A stretch of 64,000 nucleotides of DNA, from contig JAKALP010000004.1 in the NCBI GenBank assembly GCA_021824175.1, forward strand, positions 221,104 to 285,103, read 5' to 3'. The notes under the pieces were generated by a model. The model was not told the origin of the DNA and ran no database searches. It was given only the letters and a program-made list of their open reading frames with translations. Source of the DNA: Deltaproteobacteria bacterium. GTDB lineage: Bacteria > Desulfobacterota > Desulfobacteria > Desulfobacterales > Desulfosarcinaceae. The position numbers and the translations under genes are program-made. Positions within the stretch are counted from its first letter, which is position 1. Each line of letters opens with the position of its first letter. Of this stretch, positions 52,301 to 61,736 are shown in pieces.

Positions 52301-53335
52301 CTACCGTGACAGGTCGTTGATAATGGCTCGGCCGGTATATTTACCCTGATCCAGGGCTTCCAATATGGCCGGCAATTCGGACAAGCTCGCCTGCAGGCTG
52401 GCATGGGTGCTGACTTTGCCGCGCGCGGCCAACTGAATCAATTCGCGCATCTCCTCCACATTGCCCACCGCCGACGAAGTGATCAGCAACTCCTTCTGCG
52501 CCAAGTCCAGGGGGTGGAGTGTCATGGGAGGGTCTGTGGCAGGCGGCATTCCGACACCGATGAAGACGCCGCCGCGCTTGAGCAGCCGCAGACCCAATTC
52601 AAACCCAGTCACTTTGGGAGTAAAAACGATGCAGCCGTCCACCCCGCCGAGGGCTTGGTGGACGCACTCAAGCGCTTCCTTGACATCCAGCGCATAGTCC
52701 GCGCCGAGCTGTTTAACGAAGGCGGCTTTATCCGGGCCCAGATCCACTCCCACCACCATGAAGCCGAAGGCCTTGGCGATCTGCACGGCATAGTGACCCA
52801 AGCCGCCGGCAGCGCCGATCAGGGCGACCGGCCGGCCGGGGGATACCCCGTAATGGATCAGTTTTTTGATCGCGCTGTAAGCGGTCAATCCGCCGCATGC
52901 CAGGGAGACTTCCCGATCTGCCACTTGTTCGGGCAGCGGGACCAGGGCCTTGGCCCAGGCAGCGATATATTCGGCGTAGGTACCCAGCAGGGGCTTGGCC
53001 GCGTGGCACAGTCTGGGGCGACCGCTTAGACAGAATTCGCAAGCGCCACACCAGAAGCCCCCGCCCAGACCGCCCAGACCCATAATGACGCGGTCGCCCA
53101 TTTGAAGAAATTGCTCCGCGCCAGGTCCTAAGGCTTCCACCACGCCGATGCCCTCATGCCCCATGGCTGTTGGACCGCGCAGCGCCAGCCGGGGCCAATC
53201 TCCCTTGACCAGGTGAATATCCGAATGGCAAACCCCGGCGGCCGTCAGCCGGACCAAAGCCTGGTCGCGGCCGGGCGAGGGTTTGGCAATTTCCGTGATT
53301 TTTAATTGGTTGTTTTCGAGTATGGCAGCTCTCAT
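52301..53335 (-). CDS. Zinc-dependent alcohol dehydrogenase (MDR family)
   Basis: NAD(P)-dependent medium-chain dehydrogenase/reductase. The ATG at 53335 (MRAAILENNQLKITEIAKPS) gives 344 residues; an open frame continues upstream but looks non-coding. Catalytic zinc ligands are in GVCHSDIH and GHEGIGVVEALG; the structural zinc site is CGACEFCLSGRPRLC. The cofactor fold is ALIGAAGGLGHYAVQIAKAFG. The substrate alcohol or aldehyde is unknown. Confidence 0.93.
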   Translation of the reverse strand: MRAAILENNQLKITEIAKPSPGRDQALVRLTAAGVCHSDIHLVKGDWPRLALRGPTAMGHEGIGVVEALGPGAEQFLQMGDRVIMGLGGLGGGFWCGACEFCLSGRPRLCHAAKPLLGTYAEYIAAWAKALVPLPEQVADREVSLACGGLTAYSAIKKLIHYGVSPGRPVALIGAAGGLGHYAVQIAKAFGFMVVGVDLGPDKAAFVKQLGADYALDVKEALECVHQALGGVDGCIVFTPKVTGFELGLRLLKRGGVFIGVGMPPATDPPMTLHPLDLAQKELLITSSAVGNVEEMRELIQLAARGKVSTHASLQASLSELPAILEALDQGKYTGRAIINDLSR

Positions 53336-53792
53336 GAAATATCCCCTATTATAAAAAATGCCTGCACCGGCCTTGTATCTCTTCAGGTTCCGCGGAGTTT
53401 GGGCGATGCACTGGCAATGGTTTTGTTGTTTATCATCTCTTTGACCCCTCAGTTTCAGTGAAGCCGGAAGACCAGGCACGCGTTGGATCAATGGAAGCGG
53501 AGTGGTATTTGCGGCTGCAGCGCGAAAAATCAGATGGTTCCAGCAAGGAGGTGTGGAGCTATACACAGTCGTGGTGCGGGCAAATAGAACTATGGGTTGC
53601 AGATTCTGCACAGGATGGATCACTCCCGGCCATTCAATGCAACGCATCAATATGCTGCATATATGGTGGACATTCAATGCCGTTAGCAAAACTTTTCCGC
53701 GGCCCATATGATCCCAATGGCCGGCTCTGTGGCAAAGTATTTTAAGAAGGCAGGTCGTAAAAGGAAATTTTCAACGCGGCCCAGCCCAAAAG
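53336..53792. other. Spacer between ADH and a small Cys-rich gene
   Basis: An open stretch on the plus strand (53458-53745, 95 codons) has no ribosome site and an amino acid mix unlike a real protein; I do not count it. No other structure was seen before the terminator at 53793. Confidence 0.4.
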
Positions 53793-53825
53793 AACGGCCG
53801 ATCATCACAGGGATGACCGGCCGTT
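53793..53825 (-). terminator. Rho-independent terminator after the small Cys-rich gene
   Basis: A 13-pair stem (AACGGCCGGTCAT with ATGATCGGCCGTT, one G-T pair) with a 7-base loop, followed on the minus strand by CTTTT. It lies 21 bases beyond the stop codon of the gene at 53847. Confidence 0.8.
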
Positions 53826-53846
53826 GGACGTTCTCGGCAACTTTGA

Positions 53847-54011
53847 TCAGGCACAGACATCACAGTTAAACAGGCAATCTTCATATTCCTGCTGCTGGTC
53901 ATCGGGGCGTGATCGGCTCATTTCGCCCCAATGGCTGGTGATGCAATCGCTGATACAATCTTGCTCATCCCGGCTGATTTCCTTCTCATCCTTAGTCATT
54001 TTTTCTTCCAT
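53847..54011 (-). CDS. Small Cys-rich hypothetical protein
   Basis: Not recognised. 54 residues from the ATG at 54011, which has AAAAGGAG 7 bases upstream. Acidic and hydrophilic with paired Cys: QDCISDCITSHW and EDCLFNCDVCA. The CxxxC and CxxxCxxC spacing could bind zinc or an Fe-S cluster. It has its own ribosome site and a strong terminator, which argues that it is a real transcribed gene. Confidence 0.7.
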   Translation of the reverse strand: MEEKMTKDEKEISRDEQDCISDCITSHWGEMSRSRPDDQQQEYEDCLFNCDVCA

Positions 54012-54172
54012 GATGATTCTCCTTTTCCAGCGATGGCCGACAAAGACCGTCGTCGGTTGGCGTTCGATACGGCTATGAGTACCATGGTCGCAGTTTAAGC
54101 ATGGATCTGGGGAGGTCAAAGGAAGGTTAGGATAAGAGCGTGGGAGGATGAAATCGGGATCCAGTGCGCCGG

Positions 54173-55177
54173 TTAGCTATTCAACGTTACAAATCGTTCT
54201 TTGGCGGCCAGAATGCGGGTCACGCTCTCCTGGCCTTGTATCTGCAGCGCTGGATCGGACTGGGTTTGTCGAATGATTTCATCATGGGCCGAACGTAGCT
54301 TGGAGCCCGAATGGCAGATTAGCAGGATGTCTACCGTGGCGGCCAGGCACTGGGTCACGATGGCGGGCAGCTGGTAGTGTTTGGCGATGGCGCCCATGTC
54401 CAGATCATCGGTGAGCACCAGGCCCTCATAGCCCATTTGGCGGCGCAGCAGTTCATGAGCCACGGCCGGTGAGAGACTGGCCGGCCAGATCGGATCGAGG
54501 CCGGTGTAGCGAATGTGGGAGAGCATGATGCCGCTGACATCGGCATCCAGAGCCGCTTCAAAGGGAATCAGGTCCCTATCGGCGAGGCTGTCGGCATCAA
54601 TCTCCAGATCCGGCAGATCTTCATGGGAATCGAGCACGGTGCGGCCGATGCCGGGAAAATGTTTGCCCACGGCCATGATCCCGTTGGCCTGGAGATGCTC
54701 GATCACCGTGGCGCCCATGTCGGCCACCCATTGGGGGGCGCGGCCAAAGGCGCGCTGGATCATCACGCTGGGGCCCTGGGGCGGCGGCACATCGAGCACC
54801 GGCGCCATGTTCATGTTGACCCCGATCTGGCTGAGTTCCCGGGCCGTGATTTCGGCAAAGCGTTGGGCATCCTCGCGCGACCGCATGGCGGGGTTACCGG
54901 CAAACTGAGTAAAGGGGGCCTTGAGCCGCGCCACCACTCCACCCTCCTGGTCAATGGCGATTAACAGCGGCGGTTGGCCGCTTTGACGGGCATAGGCCTG
55001 GGCTTCGGCGCATAATGACTGGATTTGCTCCGGTGCCTCAATGTTGCGGCTGAACAGAATCAGACCACCCACCTTCAAAGTATCAATGGCGTAGCGCAGT
55101 TCGTCATTGAAGGCAGTGCCGGTGAAGCCGGCCATCAGGCGCTGGCCGGCCATTTGCTTTTCGGTGAGATCGTTCAT
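54173..55177 (-). CDS. nagZ: Beta-N-acetylhexosaminidase NagZ
   Basis: Family GH3 cytoplasmic enzyme that removes GlcNAc from anhydro-muropeptides in murein recycling. The ATG at 55177 overlaps the mltG stop (ATGA), giving 334 residues. IDQEGGVVARL, KHFPGIG and HEDLP are the substrate and acid/base loops; the nucleophile Asp is in LTDDLDMGAI. Coupling with mltG puts murein trimming and recycling in one unit. Confidence 0.95.
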   Translation of the reverse strand: MNDLTEKQMAGQRLMAGFTGTAFNDELRYAIDTLKVGGLILFSRNIEAPEQIQSLCAEAQAYARQSGQPPLLIAIDQEGGVVARLKAPFTQFAGNPAMRSREDAQRFAEITARELSQIGVNMNMAPVLDVPPPQGPSVMIQRAFGRAPQWVADMGATVIEHLQANGIMAVGKHFPGIGRTVLDSHEDLPDLEIDADSLADRDLIPFEAALDADVSGIMLSHIRYTGLDPIWPASLSPAVAHELLRRQMGYEGLVLTDDLDMGAIAKHYQLPAIVTQCLAATVDILLICHSGSKLRSAHDEIIRQTQSDPALQIQGQESVTRILAAKERFVTLNS

Positions 55178-56325
55178 TTCCAAGGTTTTTGTTCCTTTGA
55201 AAATATTTTACGCCGCAATTGATATTTCTGCACGGCCCGAATGTGGTCCTGGATGTTATTTGAAAAATAGTGCGTGCCATCCTGCTTGGCTACGAAAAAC
55301 AGGTACTCGGTCTGGGCCGGGTATAGCGCTGCTTCCAGGGAAGCCCGGCCGGGATTGGCGATGGGGCCCGGCGGCAAGCCCCGGATGATATAGGTGTTGT
55401 AAGGGGTTTTGGTGGTCAAGTCCCGGCGGGTGAGGTTGCCGTTGAAATTCTCGATGCCGTAAATGACGCTCGGATCACTCTCCAGCCGCATTTTCTTCTT
55501 CAAGCGGTTAAAAAAAACCGATGCAATGAGGGGCCGCTCAGAAGGATCGCCGGTCTCCTTTTCAATAATGGACGCCAGGGTCACAATCTGATGAACCGAT
55601 AAATGCAGTTCCGCGGCTCTTTGGCGCCAAGGTTCAGTAAAGGTTTCATTGAACCTGTGGAGCATGTTCTCCATCACGACCTTTACCGGCGCACCCTTTG
55701 GGAAAAAGTAGGTATCGGGAAACAGATAGCCTTCCAGGTTGGTTCCCGGGCAGTTCACGCTGTTGAGTAATACCGGGTCAGAGGCCAAAGCTTTGACTTC
55801 AGCCGCCTGAGCAATCCCAAGGCCTTCGATTTCATCCGCAATCTGATTGAGGGTATATCCTTCGGGAATGGTCAGGCGGCGCAACAGCACCTTGCCATTG
55901 ACCAGGATATCCAGCATTTCGTCCGGTGGCATGTTGGCCGCCAGTACATACTCGCCGGCCTTGAGGCGCTTGTCATCGCCTTTGGCGCGGGCCAGCCACT
56001 TGAACCGGCGCGCGCTGGTGATCAGGCCGGCTTGCTTCAATCGGGATGACAATGAAGTGAAATTTTCACCCGTTGCCACTTCAATCACCTGCGGCGTAGC
56101 ATTTTCGCCGGTCGCCTGGCGGGCGAAACGGCGTAGATCCGCCACCACCCACAACGCGGCTGCGGCGAGTAGTAAAAAAAGAGCAATGATCAGAGCGATA
56201 AGGCGTTTCAAGGGGGAGATAGGTACCTCACATGGATGGGCTGGCGAGTTGGGTTTTAGGTGCGGCAGCCCTTGGTGTGTATGCCATCCCGGCGGCCTCT
56301 CTCTGAATTTCCTGCACACTGCCAA
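55174..56325 (-). CDS. mltG: Endolytic murein transglycosylase MltG
   Basis: Inner-membrane lytic transglycosylase that cuts nascent glycan strands. It has one membrane helix (LIALIIALFLLLAAAALWVVA) and a YceG domain; the catalytic Glu lies in ASIIEKETG, followed by SVFFNRLKKKMRLESDPSVI and YNTYIIRGLPPGPIANPG. The start is uncertain: TTG at 56325 gives 383 residues but no ribosome site; a TTG at 56211 near the helix is an alternative. Confidence 0.9.
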   Translation of the reverse strand: MAVCRKFRERPPGWHTHQGLPHLKPNSPAHPCEVPISPLKRLIALIIALFLLLAAAALWVVADLRRFARQATGENATPQVIEVATGENFTSLSSRLKQAGLITSARRFKWLARAKGDDKRLKAGEYVLAANMPPDEMLDILVNGKVLLRRLTIPEGYTLNQIADEIEGLGIAQAAEVKALASDPVLLNSVNCPGTNLEGYLFPDTYFFPKGAPVKVVMENMLHRFNETFTEPWRQRAAELHLSVHQIVTLASIIEKETGDPSERPLIASVFFNRLKKKMRLESDPSVIYGIENFNGNLTRRDLTTKTPYNTYIIRGLPPGPIANPGRASLEAALYPAQTEYLFFVAKQDGTHYFSNNIQDHIRAVQKYQLRRKIFSKEQKPWK

Positions 56326-56472
56326 ACGGGATAAATTTTATCTAGCATAAGTCACGGTGTTCGTGCTTGTCAATGTGATGGGACGCTTTATATAGTTCTG
56401 GCTAACACCCCTTTGGCCCCCTATGTTATAAATATTGAGGTTCTCTGGGGGTCTTCACAAACGAGGTGTATC

Positions 56473-57873
56473 ATGCCATCATGCCAACCCAAACAGTTCG
56501 GAGCACTCAAGAAACAACTCTCCCATCTGCCCAGCGTGCGCGAGGAGATGCGCCGTAATTTGATCCGCAAACTTCGGAGCCGGGAAAAGCTCTTTACCCG
56601 GATGATCGGCTATGACGAAACCGTGATCCCTGGGTTGATCAATGCCATCCTGTGCGGCCACCACATGATTTTGCTGGGCGAGCGCGGGCAGGGCAAGAGC
56701 CGCATCATCCGCTCTCTGATCGATTTTCTGGATGACGAGATGCCGGCGGTGGAGGGCTGCTCCATCCACGATGATCCCTTCCGGCCGGTGTGCAGCGAGT
56801 GCCGGCGGCGCAAGGCCGAGTTGGGCGATGAACTGCCCATTGCCTATATCCCCAAAGAGAAGCGCTTGATCGAGAAACTGGCCACATCCGATGTGAGCAC
56901 GGCCGATCTCATCGGAGAACTGGACCCCATCAAGATCGCCCAGGGCCGCACCCTGGAAGATGAGTCCGCCATCCATTTCGGCCTGGTGCCGCGGGCCCAT
57001 CGGGGCATCTTCGCCATCAACGAGCTGCCTGATCTGGCCGAGAAGATCCAGGTGGCCTTTTTCAACATCATGGAAGAAAATGATTTCCAGATTAAGGGCT
57101 TTCCGGTGCGCCTGCCCCTGGATATCTTCGTGGTGGCCACGGCCAACCCCGAAGACTACACCAACCGCGGCCGCATCATTACTCCTCTGAAGGATCGTTT
57201 CGATGTGCAGCTGCGCACGCACTACCCCCGCAAGCGCGAGCATGAAATTGAGATCATGGAGCAGGAGTTTCGCCGATTGCACGTTGAGGGTGTAGACATC
57301 CGGGTGCCGGAGTTCATCAAGGAGATTCTGGCTGAAATTACTTTTCAGGCCCGCGCCAGTTCGGAGATCAATCAACACTCGGGCGTAAGCTGCCGGGTCT
57401 CCATCCGCGGCTATGAGGCCCTCCTGGGATGCGCGCTACAGCGCTGCTTGCGGTTGGGCGAAACCTTGGCCGTACCGCGCATCACCGATATTGAAAGTAT
57501 TTATCCGGCCATCGCCGGCAAAATCGAACTCTCTTACGAAGTGGCGGACGGCGACAGCGGTGAGGTGGTGGAGAATTTAGCCCAGCGCGGCATTAAAACC
57601 ATCTTCGATTGCCATTTCAAGGTAGAAGATTTGTCCGAGACCGTCCAGGCCTTTAAAAAGGGCCTGACCGCCGAAATTTCGCGGGACCAGCCATCCCAGG
57701 CTTATTTGCAAGGCCTCAAGCTTATTCCCGGAATGCACGCGGCCGTGGCTAAGCTGGTGGATGTCACCAGCGGCCCCGAGGTGGCGGCGGCCCTGGAGTT
57801 TGTATTGGAAGGGTTGCATCTTTGCAATATCTTAAACCGTGAAGTCCTTGAGGACAGGGTGCTGTATAAATGA
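56473..57873 (+). CDS. AAA+ ATPase, magnesium-chelatase I/MoxR-like
   Basis: Probable chaperone-type ATPase acting with the vWA protein next door. The ATG at 56473 follows GAGGTG by 6 bases, giving 466 residues. Walker A is LLGERGQGKS, with INELPDL at the Walker B position and VVATANPEDYTNRG as sensor 1. A Cys/His insertion (CSIHDDPFRPVCSECRR, about 96-112) resembles a small zinc knuckle. It ends in a 4-base overlap with the vWA gene (ATGA). The partner/metal target is not known. Confidence 0.85.
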   Translation: MPSCQPKQFGALKKQLSHLPSVREEMRRNLIRKLRSREKLFTRMIGYDETVIPGLINAILCGHHMILLGERGQGKSRIIRSLIDFLDDEMPAVEGCSIHDDPFRPVCSECRRRKAELGDELPIAYIPKEKRLIEKLATSDVSTADLIGELDPIKIAQGRTLEDESAIHFGLVPRAHRGIFAINELPDLAEKIQVAFFNIMEENDFQIKGFPVRLPLDIFVVATANPEDYTNRGRIITPLKDRFDVQLRTHYPRKREHEIEIMEQEFRRLHVEGVDIRVPEFIKEILAEITFQARASSEINQHSGVSCRVSIRGYEALLGCALQRCLRLGETLAVPRITDIESIYPAIAGKIELSYEVADGDSGEVVENLAQRGIKTIFDCHFKVEDLSETVQAFKKGLTAEISRDQPSQAYLQGLKLIPGMHAAVAKLVDVTSGPEVAAALEFVLEGLHLCNILNREVLEDRVLYK

Positions 57874-59456
57874 AACGCTTTCTTTACAACCTCTGGGACG
57901 GCACCCAGACGCCGTTCACTCTCAAAAAACGGGAGATCATCGACCGGTTTTTGGAGGATATCATGAAGGGCATGTCGCCGGGCATGTCTTTGGCCCAGAT
58001 GCTTTGGCAAGGATTTCCCTTGGCGGGCATGGATTTCCGCGTCATGGGCCTGGATGAGATGATCGAGATGCTGGAGACGCGGAAGGAGGAGATCTTCTCC
58101 AAATACAACCTTGAAAAGATCTTCGATCAACCCATAGAAGATTTGAAACAATTGCTCCATGAAGAGGGAATCCAAAGATATGAGGCGGGACAAACACCTC
58201 CGCCGGCTTATAACCAGCTCTCGCCGGGACTTTTGGAGAAGATCAGGGATCTAGAACATTTTGATTTCAAGAATTCGGAAAGCAAGACTCTGTTTGAGAG
58301 CTGGCGCCGGCGACAACAAGATATTTTGGACCTTTACGAATTCTATAGTGAATATGCCCAACGCTTCAAAGGTCGGCAATATCTGACTTTCGAGCAAGCC
58401 CTGGAATTGATGCGACGCTTCAAGGATCTGGATCACTTGCAGCAGCAATTAATGAATGCCGAGTTTGATGCCATTGAAAGCGAGCAACTCAAACATTTAC
58501 TGGGAGAAGACGCCCAGCAATCTTTCAATATTCTCCTGCAACTGCCCCGGGTGATGACCGAAGAGGGCCTCGCCAAAATCGAGAAGCACCGGCTGATAAT
58601 GACGCCCAAGGGTATGCGGGCCTTGGGCGAAACGGCCTTTGGCAAACTGGTGCGGCACTTGAGAAGAGATCGCCAGGGGCAAAGCCAAGGACAGGCGCCC
58701 CAGAGCGGCGAAGTGGAACCCGACTCCTCACGGCCGTATCAATACGGGGATCGTTTCGACCTGGACCTCACCCGCACCATCCTCAACGCCCTGCCGCGTC
58801 AGAACGGGCGCGAAGGCGGCCTGCGTCTGACCCCGGATGATTTTTATATGCGCGAGCGGGAGCAGTTGATTACCGCCACCACGATAGTGCTGCTGGATCT
58901 TTCCTGGTCCATGTCCATGGGTGGGCGCTTTGAAGCGGCTAAAAAAGTGGCGCTTGCTTTGCATCACTATATCCGTACCCGTTTCCCCAGGGACAAGATC
59001 CACGTGATTGGGTTCTCCACCGAGGCCGAAGAGCTCAAAGACCAGGAGCTGGCCCTGGCTGTTTGGGATGCCTATCGTCCTTTCACCAATCTGCAAGGCG
59101 GGCTGCAACTGGCCATGCAGCTCATCCGGCGCAGCGGCAACCGCAACAACCGCGTGCTGGTGATTACCGATGGCCAACCCACGGCTTACTACATCAATGG
59201 AGAACTGCACGCTGAGTTTCCCGACAGCATTCATGGTTTCAGCCGTAACGCCTGCGTGGCGACCCTGGGCGAAGTCAAAAGGGTCACGGCCCAGGGCATG
59301 AATATCGATATCTTCATGTTAGACGACAACCCCGTGCTGGTGGAGTATGCCCATGAAATCGTCCGCATCAACAAAGGACGGGCAGTTATGTGCAAACCGG
59401 GAAAGCTGGGAGAATTGATCCTGGTGGAAGAGATCAAGCGGCGGGGGAGGATTTAG
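57870..59456 (+). CDS. von Willebrand factor A domain protein paired with the AAA+ ATPase
   Basis: 528 residues. The N-terminal half is helical and charged. The C-terminal vWA domain begins with DFYMREREQLITATTIVLLD and has a MIDAS DLSWSMS (D-x-S-x-S) with a further VITDGQPTAY motif. The arrangement AAA+ then vWA is the MoxR/vWA and CoxDE theme, where the pair remodels or metallates a target. No target gene is next to it. An HEAGGYN-type heptamer block follows its stop. Confidence 0.85.
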   Translation: MKRFLYNLWDGTQTPFTLKKREIIDRFLEDIMKGMSPGMSLAQMLWQGFPLAGMDFRVMGLDEMIEMLETRKEEIFSKYNLEKIFDQPIEDLKQLLHEEGIQRYEAGQTPPPAYNQLSPGLLEKIRDLEHFDFKNSESKTLFESWRRRQQDILDLYEFYSEYAQRFKGRQYLTFEQALELMRRFKDLDHLQQQLMNAEFDAIESEQLKHLLGEDAQQSFNILLQLPRVMTEEGLAKIEKHRLIMTPKGMRALGETAFGKLVRHLRRDRQGQSQGQAPQSGEVEPDSSRPYQYGDRFDLDLTRTILNALPRQNGREGGLRLTPDDFYMREREQLITATTIVLLDLSWSMSMGGRFEAAKKVALALHHYIRTRFPRDKIHVIGFSTEAEELKDQELALAVWDAYRPFTNLQGGLQLAMQLIRRSGNRNNRVLVITDGQPTAYYINGELHAEFPDSIHGFSRNACVATLGEVKRVTAQGMNIDIFMLDDNPVLVEYAHEIVRINKGRAVMCKPGKLGELILVEEIKRRGRI

Positions 59457-59505
59457 AAGGGAAGTCGAAGGTTGAAAGTAAATGGTTGAAGGTAGACGGG
59501 AAGCG
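59456..59505. repeat. GAAGGTN-type heptamer block after the vWA gene
   Basis: AAGGGAAGTCGAAGGTTGAA, then TGGTTGAAGGTAGACGGGAAG, are degenerate members of the GAAGGYN family seen at 22054 and 23661. No opposite block was seen before the DUF2059 gene. Confidence 0.6.
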
Positions 59506-59560
59506 AAGAAATGACTCTACCGTGTGAATCTCAGAATTCAACATATCATGAGGGGGTGGC

Positions 59561-60058
59561 ATGTCTTTTTGGAAGATTGTGGTGGTTGTCTGTGTGCTGA
59601 TCATCGTTGTGCCAGCTTACGCGATATCCGAAGAACTGACGGCGGATAAAAAGGCCGATATCGAGCAATTGCTTCAGATGACCGGAGCTTTATCCATTGG
59701 CAAGCAGATGGGCGTGACTGTGGCGGCCCAAATCGCCGAGGTGCTAAAAGCGTCAAAGCCTGAGATTCCAAAGGGTGTGATCGATAGCCTGCCGGAGGAT
59801 ATCAGTTCGGTCTTTGATGAAAACATGGACTCTTTGAAGTCGGCTATTATTCCAATATACCATAAGTATTTTTCGGCCGGGGAGATCAAAGAAATCATCC
59901 AATTCTATTCAACCGATCTGGGTAAGAAGACCATCAAGGTCATGCCGGTTTTGGTGCAGGAGAGCATGACGGTAGGGCAGCAGTGGGGTAAAACCTTGGG
60001 ACCCCAGATTGATGCCAAGATCAAAGCGCGCTGCCAAAAGGCAGGCGTTGAAATTTGA
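59561..60058 (+). CDS. DUF2059 family exported protein
   Basis: 165 residues with a signal peptide (IVVVVCVLIIVVPAYA). The mature part is helical, with the DUF2059 pattern in the C-terminal half (YHKYFSAGEIKEIIQFYSTD, then LGKKTIKVMPVLVQES). Function unknown; the family is usually periplasmic. GGGGTGG precedes the ATG. Confidence 0.85.
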   Translation: MSFWKIVVVVCVLIIVVPAYAISEELTADKKADIEQLLQMTGALSIGKQMGVTVAAQIAEVLKASKPEIPKGVIDSLPEDISSVFDENMDSLKSAIIPIYHKYFSAGEIKEIIQFYSTDLGKKTIKVMPVLVQESMTVGQQWGKTLGPQIDAKIKARCQKAGVEI

Positions 60059-60087
60059 GATAGCTTGCAACAATACAACGGTAATCA

Positions 60088-61053
60088 ATGAAGAAAAGTT
60101 CAGAAAGACAAAAACAATCCAAATGCCCGTCGTGCGGTGAGGCAGTACAGGCCAACTGGCGCATCTGCCCAGTGTGTGAAACCCGCCTGCAGGAGTTGGG
60201 CTGCCCTCTTTGCGGTCAGCCGGTCAAGGAGAATTGGAAGCGCTGCCCGGAGTGTGAAGCGCTGCTGATTTGCCCTCGCTGTGGGCGCCGATTGCCCATA
60301 AAAAGTACTGCCTGCCCTATATGCCAGGAGATATCGGATTCGGAAACCACCCAAGCCGACCAGGCTCTTGTAGAAGAAGTATGCGGCATTGAATTGATCC
60401 ATGTGCCTGGCGGCACTTTCCGCATGGGAGATGCCTTCGGCCACGGCGTGGCCAACGAACAGCCGGTTCACAACGTGACCTTGGATGGCTTTTATATCGG
60501 CCGCTTTGCCGTGACCCAGGCCCAGTGGTTGAAATTGATGCCGGACAATCCTTCCCGGTTTGAAGGCGCCAACCGCCCGGTGGAGCAGGTGAGTTTTGAT
60601 GATGCCCGGCGTTTCATCGATGCCCTCAACCAAGCCCACCATGGCCGCTATGTGTTTGATCTACCCACCGAGGCCCAATGGGAGTACTCGGCCCGCGGCG
60701 GGGGCAAGGCAGAGATTTATGCCGGTGGCAACGACATCGACGCCGTAGCCTGGTATGGTGAAAATAGCCAGGGCCGCAGCCATCCAGTCGGTAAAAAGGC
60801 GCCCAATGGATTAGGATTGCATGACATGAGCGGCAATGTGTGGGAGTGGTGCCGGGATGCTTTCCTGGAAGAAGCCTATGCCGGTCATGCCGCCAAAAAT
60901 CCCTGGGTAGATCTGCCCGAGCCGGACCGCGTGGTGCGCGGCGGCGCCTATCACCTGGATGCCTGGAGCGCCCGCTGCGCGCGGCGTTCTTCCTGCGCCA
61001 GGGATTTCATGGGGCCGGCGTTGGGGTTTCGGGTGGTGATGGAAAAGGGGTAG
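60088..61053 (+). CDS. Zinc-ribbon protein with a SUMF1/FGE-like domain lacking the catalytic Cys
   Basis: 321 residues. The first ~80 hold zinc ribbons, with CPSCGEA and CPVCETR, CPLCGQ and CPECEA, CPRCGRR and CPICQE, i.e. about three CxxC pairs of pairs. The rest is a formylglycine-generating-enzyme fold (HVPGGTFRMGDAFGHGVANE, PTEAQWEYSARGG, MSGNVWEWCRDA, RVVRGGAY, LGFRVV). In true FGE the RGGS-stretch carries two catalytic Cys; here GGAYHLDAWSARCARR has only one in that place, so it is probably not an FGE. A binding or regulatory role is more likely. Confidence 0.8.
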   Translation: MKKSSERQKQSKCPSCGEAVQANWRICPVCETRLQELGCPLCGQPVKENWKRCPECEALLICPRCGRRLPIKSTACPICQEISDSETTQADQALVEEVCGIELIHVPGGTFRMGDAFGHGVANEQPVHNVTLDGFYIGRFAVTQAQWLKLMPDNPSRFEGANRPVEQVSFDDARRFIDALNQAHHGRYVFDLPTEAQWEYSARGGGKAEIYAGGNDIDAVAWYGENSQGRSHPVGKKAPNGLGLHDMSGNVWEWCRDAFLEEAYAGHAAKNPWVDLPEPDRVVRGGAYHLDAWSARCARRSSCARDFMGPALGFRVVMEKG

Positions 61054-61133
61054 ATCTCCGTCGAGTCCCAATCCAACAAGATTTCCTCGCCATCAGCCCA
61101 TCTGTTGATCCGATTTCAATCAGGCCCTAACTG

Positions 61134-61541
61134 TCATTGAAGCCGCGTCCCGATGAGATAACTCAAGCCGGCCACGGTTGTGCAGAGTCCCATGCCCCAG
61201 CAGATATCCACCAGGACGATCTTGAGGGGCCACCCCTTTATGGTGGCCATATTGGTCAAATCGTAGGTGGCATAGGTGAAAAAACCGAAAAGCAGTCCCC
61301 ATAAGAGGGCTTTGGTCGCCGATCCTTTCTCCAGGGCGGGGATTACCGCGAAGATCAGGATGCCCGCGATATAGATCAGGTAAAAGACCACCGCCGCCGT
61401 CCAGTTCACTTCGCTGCCGAGAATGCCGGCCAGGTGTTTTTTGTAAAAGGGCTTGCCGATGTATCCCAACCAAACGATGTCCAACGCAAAGAATATGGGA
61501 ATGGTCATCAGGTAGAGCTTGGCGTAGAATAGTGCCTGCAT
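61134..61541 (-). CDS. DUF2177 membrane protein
   Basis: 135 residues with four membrane segments. The N-terminal stretch IPIFFALDIVWLGYIGKPFY, then LGSEVNWTAAVVFYLIYIAG and ATYDLTNMATIKGWP are diagnostic of DUF2177. Function unknown. Members are often near DUF1295, cyclopropane-fatty-acid synthase and FAD-dependent amine oxidase genes. Confidence 0.88.
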   Translation of the reverse strand: MQALFYAKLYLMTIPIFFALDIVWLGYIGKPFYKKHLAGILGSEVNWTAAVVFYLIYIAGILIFAVIPALEKGSATKALLWGLLFGFFTYATYDLTNMATIKGWPLKIVLVDICWGMGLCTTVAGLSYLIGTRLQ

Positions 61542-61736
61542 GAAACCTCCTAACGGGAATTTCGGGTGGGGCCGTTATGGGGCGCAATGGTGGTTTTAGG
61601 CTACCATCGTCCCCCGATTTCTTGCCTATTTCCTTCCTTTTAACCATGCCTACAATTTACGCAAGTCTAAACGCGGTGCCTTTGATGTGGGAAGTTCAAG
61701 GTTCCCATAGATGTAGACCATGAGGTGAGTCAATGA

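Noticed and set aside
53458..53745. 95-codon plus-strand ORF upstream of the alcohol dehydrogenase
   Set aside because: No ribosome site, unusual Trp/Cys/Ser mix, no recognisable motif.
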